DNA of 64,000 bases from Streptomyces sp. CB00455 (GTDB lineage Bacteria; Actinomycetota; Actinomycetes; Streptomycetales; Streptomycetaceae): NCBI RefSeq assembly GCF_001905445.1, contig NZ_LIVQ01000002.1, positions 1-64,000 of the forward strand, given 5' to 3'. Below are positions 40,192-52,114 of the stretch, in pieces; position 1 is the stretch's first letter; each line of letters begins with the position of its first letter. The position numbers and the translations under genes are program-made. Under the pieces are notes generated by a model. The model was given only the letters and a program-made list of their open reading frames with translations, was not told the DNA's origin and did no database searches.

Positions 40192-41121
40192 ATGGTCGAA
40201 GAACTGCTGACAGCGGGTATCGCCGCGGCCGTGGGAATCGCCGCCTACGCGGGCGCCGCGGCGCGGGTCGTGAAGCAGTACGAGCGGGGCGTGGTGTTCC
40301 GCTTCGGCCGGCTGCGGGAGGGCGTCCGCGGGCCCGGCTTCACGATGGTCGTGCCGTTCGTGGACCGGCTGCGCAAGGTGAACATGCAGATCGTGACGAT
40401 GCCGGTGCCGGCCCAGGAGGGCATCACCCGCGACAACGTCACGGTGCGGGTGGACGCGGTCGTGTACTTCAAGGTGGTGGATGCCGCGAGCGCCGTCATC
40501 GAGGTGGAGGACTACCGCTTCGCGGTCTCGCAGATGGCCCAGACCTCGCTGCGCTCGATCATCGGCAAATCGGACCTGGACGACCTGCTGTCCAACCGGG
40601 AGCAGCTCAACCAGGGGCTGGAGCTGATGATCGACAGCCCGGCGGTGGGGTGGGGCGTGCAGATCGACCGGGTCGAGATCAAGGACGTGTCGCTGCCGGA
40701 GACGATGAAGCGGTCGATGGCACGGCAGGCGGAGGCGGACCGGGAGCGGCGGGCGCGGGTGATCAACGCGGACGCGGAGCTCCAGGCGTCGAAGAAGCTG
40801 GCGCAGGCGGCGGAGGTCATGTCGGAGCAGCCGGCGGCGCTGCAGCTGCGTCTGCTGCAGACGGTGGTGGCGGTGGCGGCGGAGAAGAACTCGACGCTGG
40901 TCCTGCCGTTTCCGGTGGAACTGCTGCGCTTCCTGGAACGCGCGGCCCCGCCCCCGGCCCCGCCCCCGGAGCCGCCCCCCGCCACCCCGGCAGCCCCGCC
41001 CGCGACGCCGGACCCGGACCCTGCGCCCCCGTCCCTCACCGGCCCGAAGGCCCCGCAACTCCCGGCGGCCGACCTGCCGGGTGCAGAGCCCGGGGGAGAT
41101 CTGCCGCGCGAGGAAGACTAG
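40192..41121 (+). CDS. SPFH/Band 7 protein, slipin family
   Basis: 309-residue membrane-associated scaffold protein. A single N-terminal hydrophobic segment (TAGIAAAVGIAAYAGAAARV) is followed by the slipin core: VKQYERGVVFRFGRLREGVRGPGF, VDRLRKVNMQIVTMPVPAQEGITRDNVTVRVDAVVYFKV, and GVQIDRVEIKDVSLPETMKRSMARQAEADRERRARVI. The C-terminal 65 residues are Pro/Ala-rich. Such proteins organise membrane microdomains. No NfeD-type protease partner gene is adjacent. Starts at ATG 40192, 62 bp after the phosphotransferase-like gene. Confidence 0.93.
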   Translation: MVEELLTAGIAAAVGIAAYAGAAARVVKQYERGVVFRFGRLREGVRGPGFTMVVPFVDRLRKVNMQIVTMPVPAQEGITRDNVTVRVDAVVYFKVVDAASAVIEVEDYRFAVSQMAQTSLRSIIGKSDLDDLLSNREQLNQGLELMIDSPAVGWGVQIDRVEIKDVSLPETMKRSMARQAEADRERRARVINADAELQASKKLAQAAEVMSEQPAALQLRLLQTVVAVAAEKNSTLVLPFPVELLRFLERAAPPPAPPPEPPPATPAAPPATPDPDPAPPSLTGPKAPQLPAADLPGAEPGGDLPREED

Positions 41122-41165
41122 GGGTGGGCTCCTGGCCGGCGCAGGGGTGCTCTGGCCGGCGGGGG

Positions 41166-42869
41166 CTACGCGTCGGCGGTGAGGCGGCTCAGGGCTTCGG
41201 TGAGGGGGAGTTCCTCGCGGGTGCCCGTGGCGCGGTGCTGGAGCTCGACCACCTCGTCGGCGGACCGCCGCCCGGCCACCAGGATCCACGGGACCCCGAT
41301 GAGCTCAGCGTCGGTGAGCTTCACGCCCGGCGACAGGCCCGCCCGGTCGTCGAGCAGAACGCGCAGCCCCGCGCAGGCCAGCGCGTCCGCCGCCCGCTCG
41401 GCCAGAGCCAGCGGCACGGCCTTGCCCGCCGCCACCACGTGGACGTCGGCCGGGGCCACCGCGGCCGGCCAGCTCAGCCCGCGCTCGTCGGCCGTCTGCT
41501 CGGCCAGCGCGGCCACCGCGCGGGAGACGCCGATGCCGTACGAGCCCATCGTCACCCGGACCGGCTTGCCTTCGCGGCCGAGCACGTCCAGCCCGAAGGC
41601 GTCCGCGTACTTGCGGCCCAGCTGGAAGATGTGCCCGATCTCGATGGCCCGGTCCAGCCGCAGTCCCGCGCCGCAGGACGGGCAGGGGTCGCCCGGCTGC
41701 ACGACCACCACGTCCAGGTAGCGGTCCACTTCGAAGTCCCGCCCGCACACCACGTGGCGCGCATGCGTGTCGGGCTTGTTGGCGCCCGTCACCCATGACG
41801 TGCCGGGCGCCACCCGCGGGTCGGCGAGGTAGCGGACCTTCTCCAGGCCCTGCGGGCCCACGTAGCCGCGGACGAGGTCGGGGCGGCCCTCGAAGTCCTC
41901 GGCGCCCACCAGTTCCACCACCGCCGGCGCCAGGTGCTCCCCCAGCTTGCCGAGGTCCACCTCGCGGTCGCCCGGCACGCCCACCGCCACGATCTCGCCG
42001 TCCACCTTGACCAGCAGGTTCTTCAGGGTCGCCGAGGCCGGGACCCCCAGGTGCGCGGCCAGGGTCTCGATGGTCGGGGTGTCCGGGGTGTCCACCTCCT
42101 CCAGTGCCGGGTGCTCGGCGGACACCGGCGCGAGCGCGAAGGTCACGGCTTCGGTGTTGGCCGCGTAGGAGCAGGAGGGGCAGTCCACGAAGGTGTCCTC
42201 GCCCGCCTCGGCGGGGGCGAGGAACTCCTCGGACGCCGAGCCGCCCATCGCGCCCGACACGGCGGAGACGATCCGGTGGTCCAGCCCGAGCCGCTCGAAG
42301 ATGCGGACGTACGCCTCGCGGTGCAGGCGGTAGGACTCCTCCAGCCCCTCGTCGGACACGTCGAAGGAGTACGAGTCCTTCATCTGGAACTCGCGGCCGC
42401 GCAGCACCCCGGACCGGGGCCGTGCCTCGTCGCGGTACTTGGTCTGGATCTGGTACAGCATGACCGGCAGGTCCTTGTACGAGGTGCACTGGTCCTTCAC
42501 CACCAGGGTGAAGATCTCCTCGTGGGTGGGTCCGAGGAGGTAGTCGGCGCCCTTGCGGTCCTTGAGCCGGAAGAGCAGGTCCCCGTACTGCGACCAGCGC
42601 CCGCTGACCTCGTACGGCTCCTTGGGCAGCAGCGCCGGGAGCAGCACCTCCTGGGCGCCGATCGCGTCCATCTCCTCGCGGACGATGCGCGAGACGTTGT
42701 CCAGGACCCGCTTGCCGAGGGGCAGCCACGTCCACACGCCGGCGGAGCTGCGCCGGACGTAGCCGGCGCGGACCAGGAGCCGGTGGCTGAGGGTTTCGGC
42801 GTCCGCCGGGTCCTCGCGGAGGGTCTTGGCCATGAGGCGGGACATGCGCTGCACGTATTGCGTAGACAT
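41166..42869 (-). CDS. proS: Proline-tRNA ligase (bacterial type, with editing domain)
   Basis: 567-residue class II aminoacyl-tRNA synthetase. The core has motif 1 ([25 protein letters not shown]), motif 2 ([32 protein letters not shown]) and motif 3 ([17 protein letters not shown]). Between motifs 2 and 3 is the inserted editing domain ([29 protein letters not shown]) that deacylates Ala-tRNA. A Cys pair CPSC occurs at the edge of the insertion (about residue 395) and another near 215. Starts at ATG 42869. The slipin gene converges on it with a 44-bp gap. Confidence 0.96.
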   Translation of the reverse strand: MSTQYVQRMSRLMAKTLREDPADAETLSHRLLVRAGYVRRSSAGVWTWLPLGKRVLDNVSRIVREEMDAIGAQEVLLPALLPKEPYEVSGRWSQYGDLLFRLKDRKGADYLLGPTHEEIFTLVVKDQCTSYKDLPVMLYQIQTKYRDEARPRSGVLRGREFQMKDSYSFDVSDEGLEESYRLHREAYVRIFERLGLDHRIVSAVSGAMGGSASEEFLAPAEAGEDTFVDCPSCSYAANTEAVTFALAPVSAEHPALEEVDTPDTPTIETLAAHLGVPASATLKNLLVKVDGEIVAVGVPGDREVDLGKLGEHLAPAVVELVGAEDFEGRPDLVRGYVGPQGLEKVRYLADPRVAPGTSWVTGANKPDTHARHVVCGRDFEVDRYLDVVVVQPGDPCPSCGAGLRLDRAIEIGHIFQLGRKYADAFGLDVLGREGKPVRVTMGSYGIGVSRAVAALAEQTADERGLSWPAAVAPADVHVVAAGKAVPLALAERAADALACAGLRVLLDDRAGLSPGVKLTDAELIGVPWILVAGRRSADEVVELQHRATGTREELPLTEALSRLTADA

Positions 42870-42911
42870 GCCGGGAGGTTACCGGGGCGTGCGGCCGGCG
42901 CGGAAACGGTT

Positions 42912-43454
42912 TCAGGGCCGCAGCAGGGGCAGCGGGGCGCCCATGACGGCGTACGGCAGGCTCGCGCTCGGGAAGTGGACCTGGCGGGCGAGGTCGGTGT
43001 AGCCGAGGGACCGGTAGAGGCCGCGGGCGGGGCTGTCGGTGTCGATGGCCGAGAGGATCGAGCGGGGTTCGGCGGCCTGGTCGGTGATGCGGGTGATCAG
43101 GGCGCGGCCGACGCCGTGGCCCTGGAATCCGGGGTGGACGTGCAGCTCGGTGATGACGAAGGAGCCGTCGAGCCATCCGTCGTGGCCGCCGGCCCGCAGG
43201 TAGGGCTCGACGACGGCGGACCACCAGTACGTGCGGTCGTTCGGCAGGCCGTAGACGAAGCCGGTGAGGGCGCCGTCCTCGGTGAAGGCCCCGAGGGCGC
43301 GGGCTCCGCGGCAGGCCATGTGGCGCTGGACGATGTGGCGCCGGATGCCGACCTCTTCCTCGCTGAGGCCGAAGGCGACGGCCTGTACGCGCAGGGCCTC
43401 GTCCACGCGCGCGGCGAGGTCGAGGGGGCCGATGCGGAGTCCGGTAGGCAGCAT
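42912..43454 (-). CDS. GNAT-family acetyltransferase
   Basis: 180-residue N-acetyltransferase-fold protein. The acetyl-CoA-binding motif A is present as ITELHVHPGFQGHGVGRALITRI (about residues 105-127), followed by the C-terminal SPARGLYRSLGYTDLARQVHF segment. The substrate is not predictable. Lies 42 bp upstream of proS on the same strand, so both may be co-transcribed. Confidence 0.88.
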   Translation of the reverse strand: MLPTGLRIGPLDLAARVDEALRVQAVAFGLSEEEVGIRRHIVQRHMACRGARALGAFTEDGALTGFVYGLPNDRTYWWSAVVEPYLRAGGHDGWLDGSFVITELHVHPGFQGHGVGRALITRITDQAAEPRSILSAIDTDSPARGLYRSLGYTDLARQVHFPSASLPYAVMGAPLPLLRP

Positions 43455-43638
43455 GCGGCGACCTTACTTCGCGGCAGGGGCGGGCCGGTACGGTGCCGGG
43501 GCGCCTACCGGGTCGGGCCCGGCGGGTGCGCGGGCCGCGAAGCGTCCCCGGGCCCGCGATGCGCGGGGCGCCGCCCGTCCAGGGGCCTGCGGTACGCGGG
43601 GCGCCGGTCCAGGGGACGGCCGTCCTGGTGCGGCCGGT

Positions 43639-44484
43639 TCAGAACAGCACGCTCATGAAGGCGCCGACCTCGCGGAAACCCACCCGCCGGTACGCGGCCC
43701 GGGCGGCGGTGTTGAAATCGTTCACGTAGAGGCTGACCACGGGAGCCACGTCCCGCAGCGCGTGGGCGACGACGGCGGCCATGCCGGTCTCCGAGTGCCC
43801 GCGCCCGCGGAACTCGGGATCGACCCAGACGCCCTGGATCTGGCAGGCGCGGGCGGTGGCGGCGCCGATCTCCGCCTTGAAGACGATCCGGCCGTCCTCG
43901 ACGCGGGCGAAGGAACGGCCGCTGCCGACGAGTTCGGCGACCCTGGCCTGGTAGAGCAGCCCGCCGTCGCCGGCCATCGGCGAGATGCCGACCTCCTCGG
44001 TGAACATGGCCACGCAGGCGGGCATGATCAGGTCCATCTCGTCCTTGCGGATCCGGCGGACCAGGGGGTCGGCCCGGACCGTGGTGGAGGGGCTCTCCAT
44101 CACCATGAGCGGCTGGCGGGAGCGGACGTCACGGGCCGGTCCCCAGCTCGGTTCGAGGAGCTGCCACAGCAGCCGCGTGGCCTCGGCGGGGCCGACGATC
44201 GAGGAGCAGCGGCGGCCCGTGCGGCGGGCCCGGTCGGCGAAGGCGCGTACGGCATCGGGCCCGGCGCAGACGGGGACCAGGTTGGCGCCGGCGTAGCACA
44301 GCGCGCGCAGCTCGCCGTCCGCGTACCAGCCCCACATCTCGCCGCCCAGGCGCCAGGGGTCGAGTCCGGCGACCTGGACCCGCGAGGTGACGAAGGCGTT
44401 CGCCACCGGCTCGCGTCCGAGGATGGCGAGCGCGGCGTCGAGATCACTGGGGTCAAGGACCCGGGTGGTGGTCTGCGTCAACAC
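43639..44484 (-). CDS. DUF4081/GNAT two-domain acetyltransferase-like protein
   Basis: 281-residue protein common in actinobacteria. The N-terminal half (DLDAALAILGREPVANAFVTSRV and CSSIVGPAEATRLLWQLLEPSWGPARDVR) is the DUF4081 domain; the C-terminal half is GNAT-type with IQGVWVDPEFRGRGHSETGMAAVV as the acetyl-CoA loop and VSLYVNDFNTAARAAYRRVGFREVG at the end. I place the start at GTG 44484, behind GAGGCCCCCA; an earlier in-frame GTG lacks an RBS. Between this gene and the next (43455-43638) is a GC-rich stretch with two copies of a GCGGGGCGCC-type segment. Confidence 0.88.
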   Translation of the reverse strand: MLTQTTTRVLDPSDLDAALAILGREPVANAFVTSRVQVAGLDPWRLGGEMWGWYADGELRALCYAGANLVPVCAGPDAVRAFADRARRTGRRCSSIVGPAEATRLLWQLLEPSWGPARDVRSRQPLMVMESPSTTVRADPLVRRIRKDEMDLIMPACVAMFTEEVGISPMAGDGGLLYQARVAELVGSGRSFARVEDGRIVFKAEIGAATARACQIQGVWVDPEFRGRGHSETGMAAVVAHALRDVAPVVSLYVNDFNTAARAAYRRVGFREVGAFMSVLF

Positions 44485-44572
44485 TGGGGGCCTCACCGTG
44501 CAAGTCTGCTGATCTCCGCACTGTACCCGGCGTCGCTGGGGGATGCCGCGTCCCCGAGGTCGCCGTGAAGGC

Positions 44573-44607
44573 CCGGCCCCGCCCCCGAGCTGCGGGAACG
44601 GGGCCGG
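44573..44607 (-). terminator. Terminator hairpin after ispG
   Basis: Nine-base-pair stem CCGGCCCCG (44573-44581) with CGGGGCCGG (44599-44607), 15 bp past the ispG stop codon. Confidence 0.75.
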
Positions 44608-44621
44608 TGCGGAGCGTTCGT

Positions 44622-45779
<1,158 letters not shown>

Positions 45780-45900
45780 CTGCTGTGCAACCCCAAGGTG
45801 TGGATCAAGGTCCCGAGATCGGCGGGCTCCAGCCTTCGAGATTACGCCAATCGGCGAGCGCCGCGCGCATCCCGGGGTGCGCGCCACCCGAACGCGGGAG

Positions 45901-45925
45901 GGCCGGGCACGATGCGTGCCCGGCC
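45901..45925 (-). terminator. Terminator hairpin after rseP
   Basis: Ten-base-pair stem GGCCGGGCAC (45901-45910) with GTGCCCGGCC (45916-45925), 30 bp past the rseP stop codon. Confidence 0.75.
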
Positions 45926-45954
45926 CCGGGTCCGTGGTGCGGACGCCCGCAGCG

Positions 45955-47256
45955 TCAGGTGATCTTGATGGGGTTCACCACGTCGGCCACCATCACCAGC
46001 AGGGTGAAGCAGATGAACAGTCCGGCCACCACGTAGGCGACGGGCATCAGCTTCGCCACGTCGAAGGGGCCGGGGTCGGGGCGGCGGAAGACCCGGGCGA
46101 GGTTGCGCCGCACCGACTCCCACAGGGCTCCGGCGATGTGCCCGCCGTCGAGCGGGAGCAGCGGCAGCATGTTGAACAGGAACAGCGAGAGGTTGAAGCC
46201 GGCCAGCAGGTTGAGGAAGAACACCAGCTGGTGCTGGGCGGGGATGTCGAGGGTGAAGATCTCACCGCTGACGCGCGCGGCGCCGACGACGCCCATCGGG
46301 CTGTCCTGCTTGCGCTCGGCGCCGTTGAAGGCCGCGTTCCACAGGTCGGGGACCTTCGTGGGCAGGTCGACCAGCGACTGCACGCCGGCCTTCATCATCT
46401 CGCCCATGCGGTCCACGGACTGGCCGAAGGACTGCGGGACGTAGCCGGAGGCGGGGGCGAAGCCGAGGAAGCCCGCGGTGACGTACTCGTCCTTGACGTA
46501 CCGGCCGCTGCCGTCCGTCTTGGCGACCTTGTTCTCGATCAGGTTCGCGTGCAGGTCGACCCGGTGGCCGGCCCGCTGGACGGTGAGGGTGGCGGGGCCG
46601 ACGGTGGCGCGGATGTCCTTCTGCAGGGCGGACCAGTCGGCGACCGGGCGGCCGTTGAAGGCGACGATCTTGTCGCCCTGGGCGAGGCCCGCCGCCTTGG
46701 CGGGGGCCGCCGGGTCGCCCGCGGCGCACTTGTCGCGCTTCTCGCTCTGCTGGATGACGCAGTCGGACACCGAGCCGACCACGGTCGTCTGGGTGTTCAG
46801 TCCGAAGGCCATCAGGGTGGTGAGGAAGATCGCGACGGCCAGGACCAGGTTCATGAAGGGGCCGGCGAACATCACGATCACGCGCTTCCACGGCTTGCGC
46901 GTGTAGAAGAGCCGGTCCTCGTCGCCGGGCTGGAGCTCCTCGTACGCCGCCGAGCGCGCGTCCTCGATCATCGACCGGAAGGGCGAGGTGGAGCGGGCGG
47001 TGACCTTGCCGTCCTCGCCGGGCGGGAACATCCCGATCATGCGGATGTAGCCGCCCATCGGGATCGCCTTGATCCCGTACTCGGTGTCGCCCTTCCTCCG
47101 CGACCAGATGGTCGGGCCGAAGCCGACCATGTACTGCGGCACCCGGATGCCGAAGACCTTGGCGGTGGAGAGGTGTCCCAGCTCGTGCCACGCGATGGAG
47201 ACCAGCAGGCCCACCGCGAAGATCACGACTCCGAGCACCGTCATCAGAAGTGTCAT
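45955..47256 (-). CDS. rseP: Site-2 intramembrane metalloprotease (RseP/RIP family)
   Basis: 433-residue membrane zinc protease that cleaves membrane proteins within the bilayer. The zinc motif HELGH is at residues 24-28 in the first membrane segment ([16 protein letters not shown]), the second metal ligand motif LLPLDGGH is near residue 368, and a PDZ-like domain lies between ([21 protein letters not shown]). In actinobacteria this family (Rip1 in mycobacteria) processes anti-sigma factors. The ATG overlaps the dxr stop (ATGA), so it is translationally coupled with the MEP pathway gene. Confidence 0.94.
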   Translation of the reverse strand: MTLLMTVLGVVIFAVGLLVSIAWHELGHLSTAKVFGIRVPQYMVGFGPTIWSRRKGDTEYGIKAIPMGGYIRMIGMFPPGEDGKVTARSTSPFRSMIEDARSAAYEELQPGDEDRLFYTRKPWKRVIVMFAGPFMNLVLAVAIFLTTLMAFGLNTQTTVVGSVSDCVIQQSEKRDKCAAGDPAAPAKAAGLAQGDKIVAFNGRPVADWSALQKDIRATVGPATLTVQRAGHRVDLHANLIENKVAKTDGSGRYVKDEYVTAGFLGFAPASGYVPQSFGQSVDRMGEMMKAGVQSLVDLPTKVPDLWNAAFNGAERKQDSPMGVVGAARVSGEIFTLDIPAQHQLVFFLNLLAGFNLSLFLFNMLPLLPLDGGHIAGALWESVRRNLARVFRRPDPGPFDVAKLMPVAYVVAGLFICFTLLVMVADVVNPIKIT

Positions 47257-48503
47257 GCGCGCGCCTCCACGGCGGCCCGCGCCGCCATCTCCCGCGCCCG
47301 GGCCCTGGCCCAGGCTTCCGCTTCGAGGACGTCCTGGACCGTCAGGGAAGTTCCCGGCTCCGGCGTCCCGTGCTCGTCGACCACGGCAGAGACGGTATCC
47401 ATGATTGCCGTGAACGGCAGCCGACCTGCCAGGAACGCCTCGACGCACTCCTCGTTGGCCGCGTTGAAGACGGCCGGGGCGGTGCCGCCGAGGGTGCCCA
47501 CGTGCCGGGCCAGGCCGACCGCCGGGAAAGCCTCGGTGTCCAGCGGGAAGAACTCCCAGGTGGAAGCCTTGGTCCAGTCGAAGGCGGGGGCGGCGTCCGG
47601 GATCCGCTGGGGCCAGCCGAGACCGATCGCGATGGGGCCGCGCATGTCCGGCGGGGTGGCCTGGGCGAGGGTGGAGCCGTCGGTGAACTCGACCATCGAG
47701 TGGACGTAGGACTGCGGGTGGACCACGACCTCGATGCGGTCGAAGGGGATGTCGTAGAGCAGGTGCGCCTCGATGACCTCCAGCCCCTTGTTGACCAGGG
47801 TCGCGGAGTTCACGGTGATCACCGGGCCCATGGCCCAGGTGGGGTGCGCCAGGGCGTCCTTGACGGTGACGCCGGCGAGCTCGGCGCGGGTGCGGCCGCG
47901 GAAGGGGCCGCCGGAGGCGGTCACCACGAGCTTGCGCACGTCCGCGCGGGTGCCGGCGGCGAGCGCCTGGAAGAGCGCGGCGTGCTCGGAGTCCACGGGG
48001 ATGATCTGTCCGGGCCGCGCGAGGGCCTTCACCAGCGGGCCGCCGACGATCAGCGACTCCTTGTTGGCGAGGGCCAGGGTGCGGCCCGCCCGCAGCGCGG
48101 CGAGGGTGGGCGCGAGGCCGATGGACCCGGTGATGCCGTTGAGGACGGTGTGGCAGGCGGAGGCGGCGAGCTCGGACGCGGCGTCCGGCCCGGCCAGCAC
48201 CTCGGGCGCCGGCTCCGTGCCGTACTGGGCGCTCAGCGCCTCTTTCAGGGCCGGGGCGGCGTCCTCGCGGGCGATGGCCACCTTCTCCACGCGCAGCAGC
48301 CGGGCCTGCTCGGCCAGCAGCCCGACCCGCCCGCCGGCGGCGGACAGCGCGGTCACCCGGAACCGGTCGGGGTTGCGCAGGGCGAGGTCGATGGCCTGGG
48401 TCCCGATGGAGCCGGTGGAACCGAGGATGACGATGTCCCGGGGGCCGGCCGCAGGATCGAAGACGACGTGCGGGTCGGCGAGGGGGGCTGGGCGGTCGCT
48501 CAT
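47253..48503 (-). CDS. dxr: 1-deoxy-D-xylulose 5-phosphate reductoisomerase
   Basis: 416-residue NADPH-dependent enzyme making MEP, the second step of the non-mevalonate isoprenoid pathway. The nucleotide-binding loop [12 protein letters not shown] is at about 26-37, the catalytic region [14 protein letters not shown] and [15 protein letters not shown] with the mobile loop follows, and NPTWAMGP-type segment appears as [23 protein letters not shown]. Start: ATG 48503, before which GGGGGC serves as RBS; a much longer open frame upstream belongs to the opposite reading of the next gene. Stop overlaps rseP. Confidence 0.96.
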   Translation of the reverse strand: MSDRPAPLADPHVVFDPAAGPRDIVILGSTGSIGTQAIDLALRNPDRFRVTALSAAGGRVGLLAEQARLLRVEKVAIAREDAAPALKEALSAQYGTEPAPEVLAGPDAASELAASACHTVLNGITGSIGLAPTLAALRAGRTLALANKESLIVGGPLVKALARPGQIIPVDSEHAALFQALAAGTRADVRKLVVTASGGPFRGRTRAELAGVTVKDALAHPTWAMGPVITVNSATLVNKGLEVIEAHLLYDIPFDRIEVVVHPQSYVHSMVEFTDGSTLAQATPPDMRGPIAIGLGWPQRIPDAAPAFDWTKASTWEFFPLDTEAFPAVGLARHVGTLGGTAPAVFNAANEECVEAFLAGRLPFTAIMDTVSAVVDEHGTPEPGTSLTVQDVLEAEAWARARAREMAARAAVEARA

Positions 48504-48523
48504 GCCCCCATTGTTGCCGCAAG

Positions 48524-49861
48524 TCAGGCGCGCTCCGACACGGAGCCCCCGTCGGTGACCCGCAGGAGCAGGTGGGGAAGGGTTCCGGCGAAGTCGGGGA
48601 GCGTACGGGCCACACGCCACCATGCCTCGGGGTCCTCCTTGACGGCCACGGCGAACAGCCGGTCGGCCTCCGCCCGCGCGTCGAGGACGGCCCGGGGCCG
48701 GTCGTGCCGGTCGGGGTGGTCGATGTCGCCGAGCCAGTGGTCCTCGTCCAGGGCCCAGCAGGCGGGCAGCTTGTGCCGGACCACGTCGGCGCCGGTCAGC
48801 AGGGACCGGTCCAGGCAGTCGCGCACCCAGCGGACGTCCTCCTCGACGGTGTCCATGGGGACGGCCAGGCTCGCCAGGGCGAGTTCGCGCTCCACTCCCC
48901 CGGACGGATCGACGGACGCCGGGGCCAGCCGGGCCACGGCCCGGGCCAGGGCGCCGCCCGGCGACGCCTCCCGGGGGGAGCCCCCGGGCTCCGGCGGGCT
49001 CCCCCCGGCCACGGCGGCGACCAGCTCCGGCAGCGGGCCGGGGAAGCCGGGGGCGTGGCGCAGCAGTTCGGACCAGAGCCGGGGGTCGTCCCCGAGGGGA
49101 CGCAGGGCCCGGTCCACGGCCGTCTGCATCCCGGCCTGTTCGGGCAGGGTCCAGCGCAGCGACCGGTGCTCGGGGAGGTGGCCCAGCAGCAGCGTGCGGC
49201 GGGCGGGGGCGACGCAGTCGACGAGTTCCTCGTGGGTGAGCAGTCCCATGCGGACGGCGCGGACGGCGGGGCGGTGCCAGGAGGGGCCGTCGGTGCGGTG
49301 GGCGGGCTCGGCGAGCAGGGCGCGGACCGTTTCGTCCGGGAGGTCCGCGACGAGCAGCAGGGCCTCGGCTGATCCGGGCGGCAGCGGTTGCCGGGCGTGC
49401 TCGGAGTGCAGCAGGCCGGGGTCCAGGTCGTAGGGGAGCCGCAGGATGTGGAGGGGGACCCGCGGGCGGTGCCTGCCGTGCCGGCGCAGCAGGGCGGTGA
49501 GTTCCGCGGTGGTCAGGGCCCCGTCGGCAGGGTCGCGGCCCAGTTCGGCGCGCAGCACCGGGAGGAGTCCGGGCGGCGGGCGGCGGCGGGCGTACCGGGC
49601 GGGCCCGGGCAGGCCCGGCAGCGGCCGTCCGACGACGCGGGGGTTGCGGGCGATGTAGCGCCGGTCCTCCTCGCTGCCGTGGCGCAGCAGGAGCGTCACG
49701 GCCGAGGCGGGCAGCCACTCGTCGCGGCAGAGGTACTTGCGGGTGGGCCCGTCGAGCCGGCCGAGGAGGTCGCGGGCGATGTGGTCCGGTGCGTGGCGCA
49801 GGACGTGCGCCACGCACCAGGCCAGGCGCCGGCTGTTGCGGTCTTCCACGGCCGTCGACAT
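48524..49861 (-). CDS. Unknown helical repeat-like protein
   Basis: 445-residue protein with no signal peptide or membrane segments. It is rich in Leu, Arg and Ala helices. Short motifs such as [18 protein letters not shown] and later [30 protein letters not shown] recall the leucine-rich/HEAT-type variant repeats found in many streptomycete hypothetical proteins. A Pro/Gly-rich insert lies at about residues 280-297. No catalytic motif is found. It starts at ATG 49861 and lies 20 bp upstream of dxr, so it could be co-transcribed with it. Confidence 0.75.
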   Translation of the reverse strand: MSTAVEDRNSRRLAWCVAHVLRHAPDHIARDLLGRLDGPTRKYLCRDEWLPASAVTLLLRHGSEEDRRYIARNPRVVGRPLPGLPGPARYARRRPPPGLLPVLRAELGRDPADGALTTAELTALLRRHGRHRPRVPLHILRLPYDLDPGLLHSEHARQPLPPGSAEALLLVADLPDETVRALLAEPAHRTDGPSWHRPAVRAVRMGLLTHEELVDCVAPARRTLLLGHLPEHRSLRWTLPEQAGMQTAVDRALRPLGDDPRLWSELLRHAPGFPGPLPELVAAVAGGSPPEPGGSPREASPGGALARAVARLAPASVDPSGGVERELALASLAVPMDTVEEDVRWVRDCLDRSLLTGADVVRHKLPACWALDEDHWLGDIDHPDRHDRPRAVLDARAEADRLFAVAVKEDPEAWWRVARTLPDFAGTLPHLLLRVTDGGSVSERA

Positions 49862-49925
49862 CGCTGCCCGCCTCGCGCTCGTGCTCGTGCTCGTACGTCC
49901 GTCCTACTGCTTCGATGATCGCAGG

Positions 49926-51878
49926 TCAGCGGATGGGACGGTGCACGTTTTCCCGGGCTGCGGGGCCGGGGGTGGCGTCCGCGATCCAGGGGCCGTCGCC
50001 GGAGGCGTCGAGGACGCCCTCCTCCAGCCAGGCGTAGGTACCGCCCAGGACGCCCTCGACGACCTTGCGGTCGAGCTCGTCGGTGTTGTTCCAGAGCCGG
50101 CCGAAGAGCTCCTCGACGCGGATCCGGGACTGCCGGCAGAAGGCGTCGGCCAGCTGGTACGCCTCGCGCCCGTGCTCGCCGGTGGCGCGCAGGTGCTCGG
50201 CGCGCACGCAGGCCGCGCTCATGGCGAACAGCGCGGCCCCGATGTCGACGATCCGGCCGAGGAAGCCCTGCTTGGTCTCCATGCGGCCCTGCCAGCGGGA
50301 CATGGCGTAGAACGTGGACCGGGCCAGTTTGCGGGCACTGCGCTCGACATGGCGCAGGTGGGTGGAGAGGTCGGGGTGGCCGTCGGGGTGGAAGGCCCGG
50401 AAGGTGCCCGGGAGCTGTCCGGCGCCGGTGGCGAGCTGGGGCAGCCAGCGGGCGTAGAAGGCGGCGGCGCGGGCGCCCGCCTTCGCCTTGTCCCCGAGGG
50501 CCTTCTGCGGGTCGATGAGGTCGCCCGCGACCGACAGGTGGGCGTCGACGGCCTCGCGGGCGATCAGCAGGTGCATGATCTCGGTCGAGCCCTCGAAGAT
50601 CCGGTTGATGCGCAGGTCCCGCAGCATCTGCTCGGCGGGTACGGCGCGCTCGCCGCGCGCCGCGAGGGACTCGGCGGTCTCGAAGCCGCGGCCGCCGCGG
50701 ATCTGGACCAGCTCGTCGGCCATCAGCCAGGCCATCTCCGAGCCGTAGAGCTTGGCGAGGGCGGCCTCGATGCGGATGTCGTTGCGGTCCTCGTCGGCCA
50801 TCTGGGAGGCGAGGTCGACCACGGCTTCGAGGGCGAAGGTGGTGGCCGCGATGAAGGAGATCTTCGCGCCCACGGCCTCGTGCCGGGCGACCGGCCGGCC
50901 CCACTGCTCGCGGACGCCGGACCACTCGCGGGCGATCTTCAGGCACCACTTCCCGGCGCCGACGCACATGGCGGGCAGGGAGAGCCGGCCGGTGTTCAGC
51001 GTGGTCAGGGCGATCTTGAGGCCGGAGCCCTCGGCGCCGATGCGCTGGGCCGCGGGGACCCGGACCTGGTGGAAGCGGGTGACGCCGTTCTCCAGGCCGC
51101 GCAGGCCCATGAAGGCGTTGCGGTGCTCGACGGTGATCCCCGGCGAGTCGGCTTCCACGACGAAGGCGGTGATCCCTCCGCGGTGGTTCTCGCTCTTGGG
51201 GACGCGGGCCATGACGACGAGGAGGTCGGCCACGACCCCGTTGGTGGTCCACAGCTTGACGCCGTCCAGCAGGTAGGCGTCCTCGCCGTCGGGGACCGCG
51301 GTGGTGGCCAGGCGCGCCGGATCGGAGCCCACGTCGGGCTCGGTCAGCAGGAAGGCGCTGATGGCGGTGGTGGCGCAGCGCGGGAGGTAGGTGTCCTTCT
51401 GCTCCTGCGTCCCGAAGATCTTCAGCGGCTGGGGCACTCCGATGGACTGGTGCGCGGAGAGCAGGGCGCCGATGGCCGGGCTGACGGAGCCGACGAGGGC
51501 GAGCGCCTTGTTGTAGTAGACCTGGGTGAGGCCGAGGCCGCCGTACTTGGGGTCGATCTTCATCCCGAGGGCGCCGAGGTCCTTCAGCGCGCGCACGGTC
51601 TCGTCGGGGATCTTCGCCTCGCGTTCGATGCGGCCGGGGAGGCCGTCGGCGAGCGCGCTGTCGCAGAAGGCCCGCAGCCGCGCCAGGAAGGCCTCGCCGC
51701 GCCGGACGTCCTCGTCGGCGGGGAGCGGGTGGGGATGGATCAGGTCGAGGCGCAGCCGGCCGAGGAAGAGCTCCTTGGCGAAGCTGGGTTTGCGCCAGTC
51801 GTGTTCCCGGGCCGCCTCCGCGACCTGCCGCGCCTCGCGCTCGGTCACCTTGGGCTGTACGGGTTGTGTTGCGGACAT
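49926..51878 (-). CDS. Acyl-CoA dehydrogenase, long two-domain form
   Basis: 650-residue FAD enzyme. The acyl-CoA dehydrogenase core is present: LKDLGALGMKIDPKYGGLGL, AFLLTEPDVGSDPARLATTA (flavin/substrate-binding), VKLWTTNG, and GGRGFETAESL with RINRIFEGSTEIMHLLIARE near residue 430. An additional C-terminal domain of about 190 residues resembles the extended actinobacterial/VLCAD-like group. The substrate is unknown. Start ATG 51878 with GAGGTGAG upstream. An in-frame GTG at -12 is possible. The gene lies just left of a direct-repeat-bracketed toxin-antitoxin cassette. Confidence 0.93.
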   Translation of the reverse strand: MSATQPVQPKVTEREARQVAEAAREHDWRKPSFAKELFLGRLRLDLIHPHPLPADEDVRRGEAFLARLRAFCDSALADGLPGRIEREAKIPDETVRALKDLGALGMKIDPKYGGLGLTQVYYNKALALVGSVSPAIGALLSAHQSIGVPQPLKIFGTQEQKDTYLPRCATTAISAFLLTEPDVGSDPARLATTAVPDGEDAYLLDGVKLWTTNGVVADLLVVMARVPKSENHRGGITAFVVEADSPGITVEHRNAFMGLRGLENGVTRFHQVRVPAAQRIGAEGSGLKIALTTLNTGRLSLPAMCVGAGKWCLKIAREWSGVREQWGRPVARHEAVGAKISFIAATTFALEAVVDLASQMADEDRNDIRIEAALAKLYGSEMAWLMADELVQIRGGRGFETAESLAARGERAVPAEQMLRDLRINRIFEGSTEIMHLLIAREAVDAHLSVAGDLIDPQKALGDKAKAGARAAAFYARWLPQLATGAGQLPGTFRAFHPDGHPDLSTHLRHVERSARKLARSTFYAMSRWQGRMETKQGFLGRIVDIGAALFAMSAACVRAEHLRATGEHGREAYQLADAFCRQSRIRVEELFGRLWNNTDELDRKVVEGVLGGTYAWLEEGVLDASGDGPWIADATPGPAARENVHRPIR

Positions 51879-51968
51879 GCGGGGACTCACCTCGCCGCCG
51901 GAGTGGGTTGGGGCACCGGATTTCCGGTCGCTGCTACCCGTGAGTCGTACCCAATGTGGGCGGGATGG

Positions 51969-52000
51969 AAAAGGGGGACGGCCAAAGCCCCCGCACAGCG
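51969..52000. repeat. Direct repeat, left copy, flanking the toxin-antitoxin cassette
   Basis: 32-bp sequence AAAAGGGGGACGGCC-AAAGCCCCCGCACAG-CG, matching 29 of 32 positions with the right copy at 53131-53162. The right copy is one arm plus loop and tail of an intact terminator; this left copy has no partner arm, so it is a half terminator. The rest of 51879-52278 holds the acyl-CoA dehydrogenase upstream region, an inverted repeat (52015-52026), a 16-bp palindrome (52115-52130) and a hairpin (52179-52203); I see no gene in it. Confidence 0.8.
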
Positions 52001-52014
52001 CGTTCCTCGGACCG

Positions 52015-52026
52015 CCTCTGACCTGC
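52015..52026. repeat. Inverted repeat, left copy
   Basis: CCTCTGACCTGC, whose exact reverse complement GCAGGTCAGAGG lies at 53115-53126. Each copy lies just inside one of the two direct repeats, so the cassette has both direct and inverted terminal repeats. Confidence 0.75.
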
Positions 52027-52114
52027 GACGTTGGTCTGACGTGCGCGAATGGTCGGCGCATCCGGCCCAATCCTCCCTCACCCGTCCGCATCCTCCCGCC
52101 CGCTCGGCCACCGG

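Noticed and set aside
43455..43638. Small gene in the gap between the two acetyltransferases
   Set aside because: Only a short Arg/Gly-rich frame without an RBS; the gap consists of imperfect GC-rich repeats.
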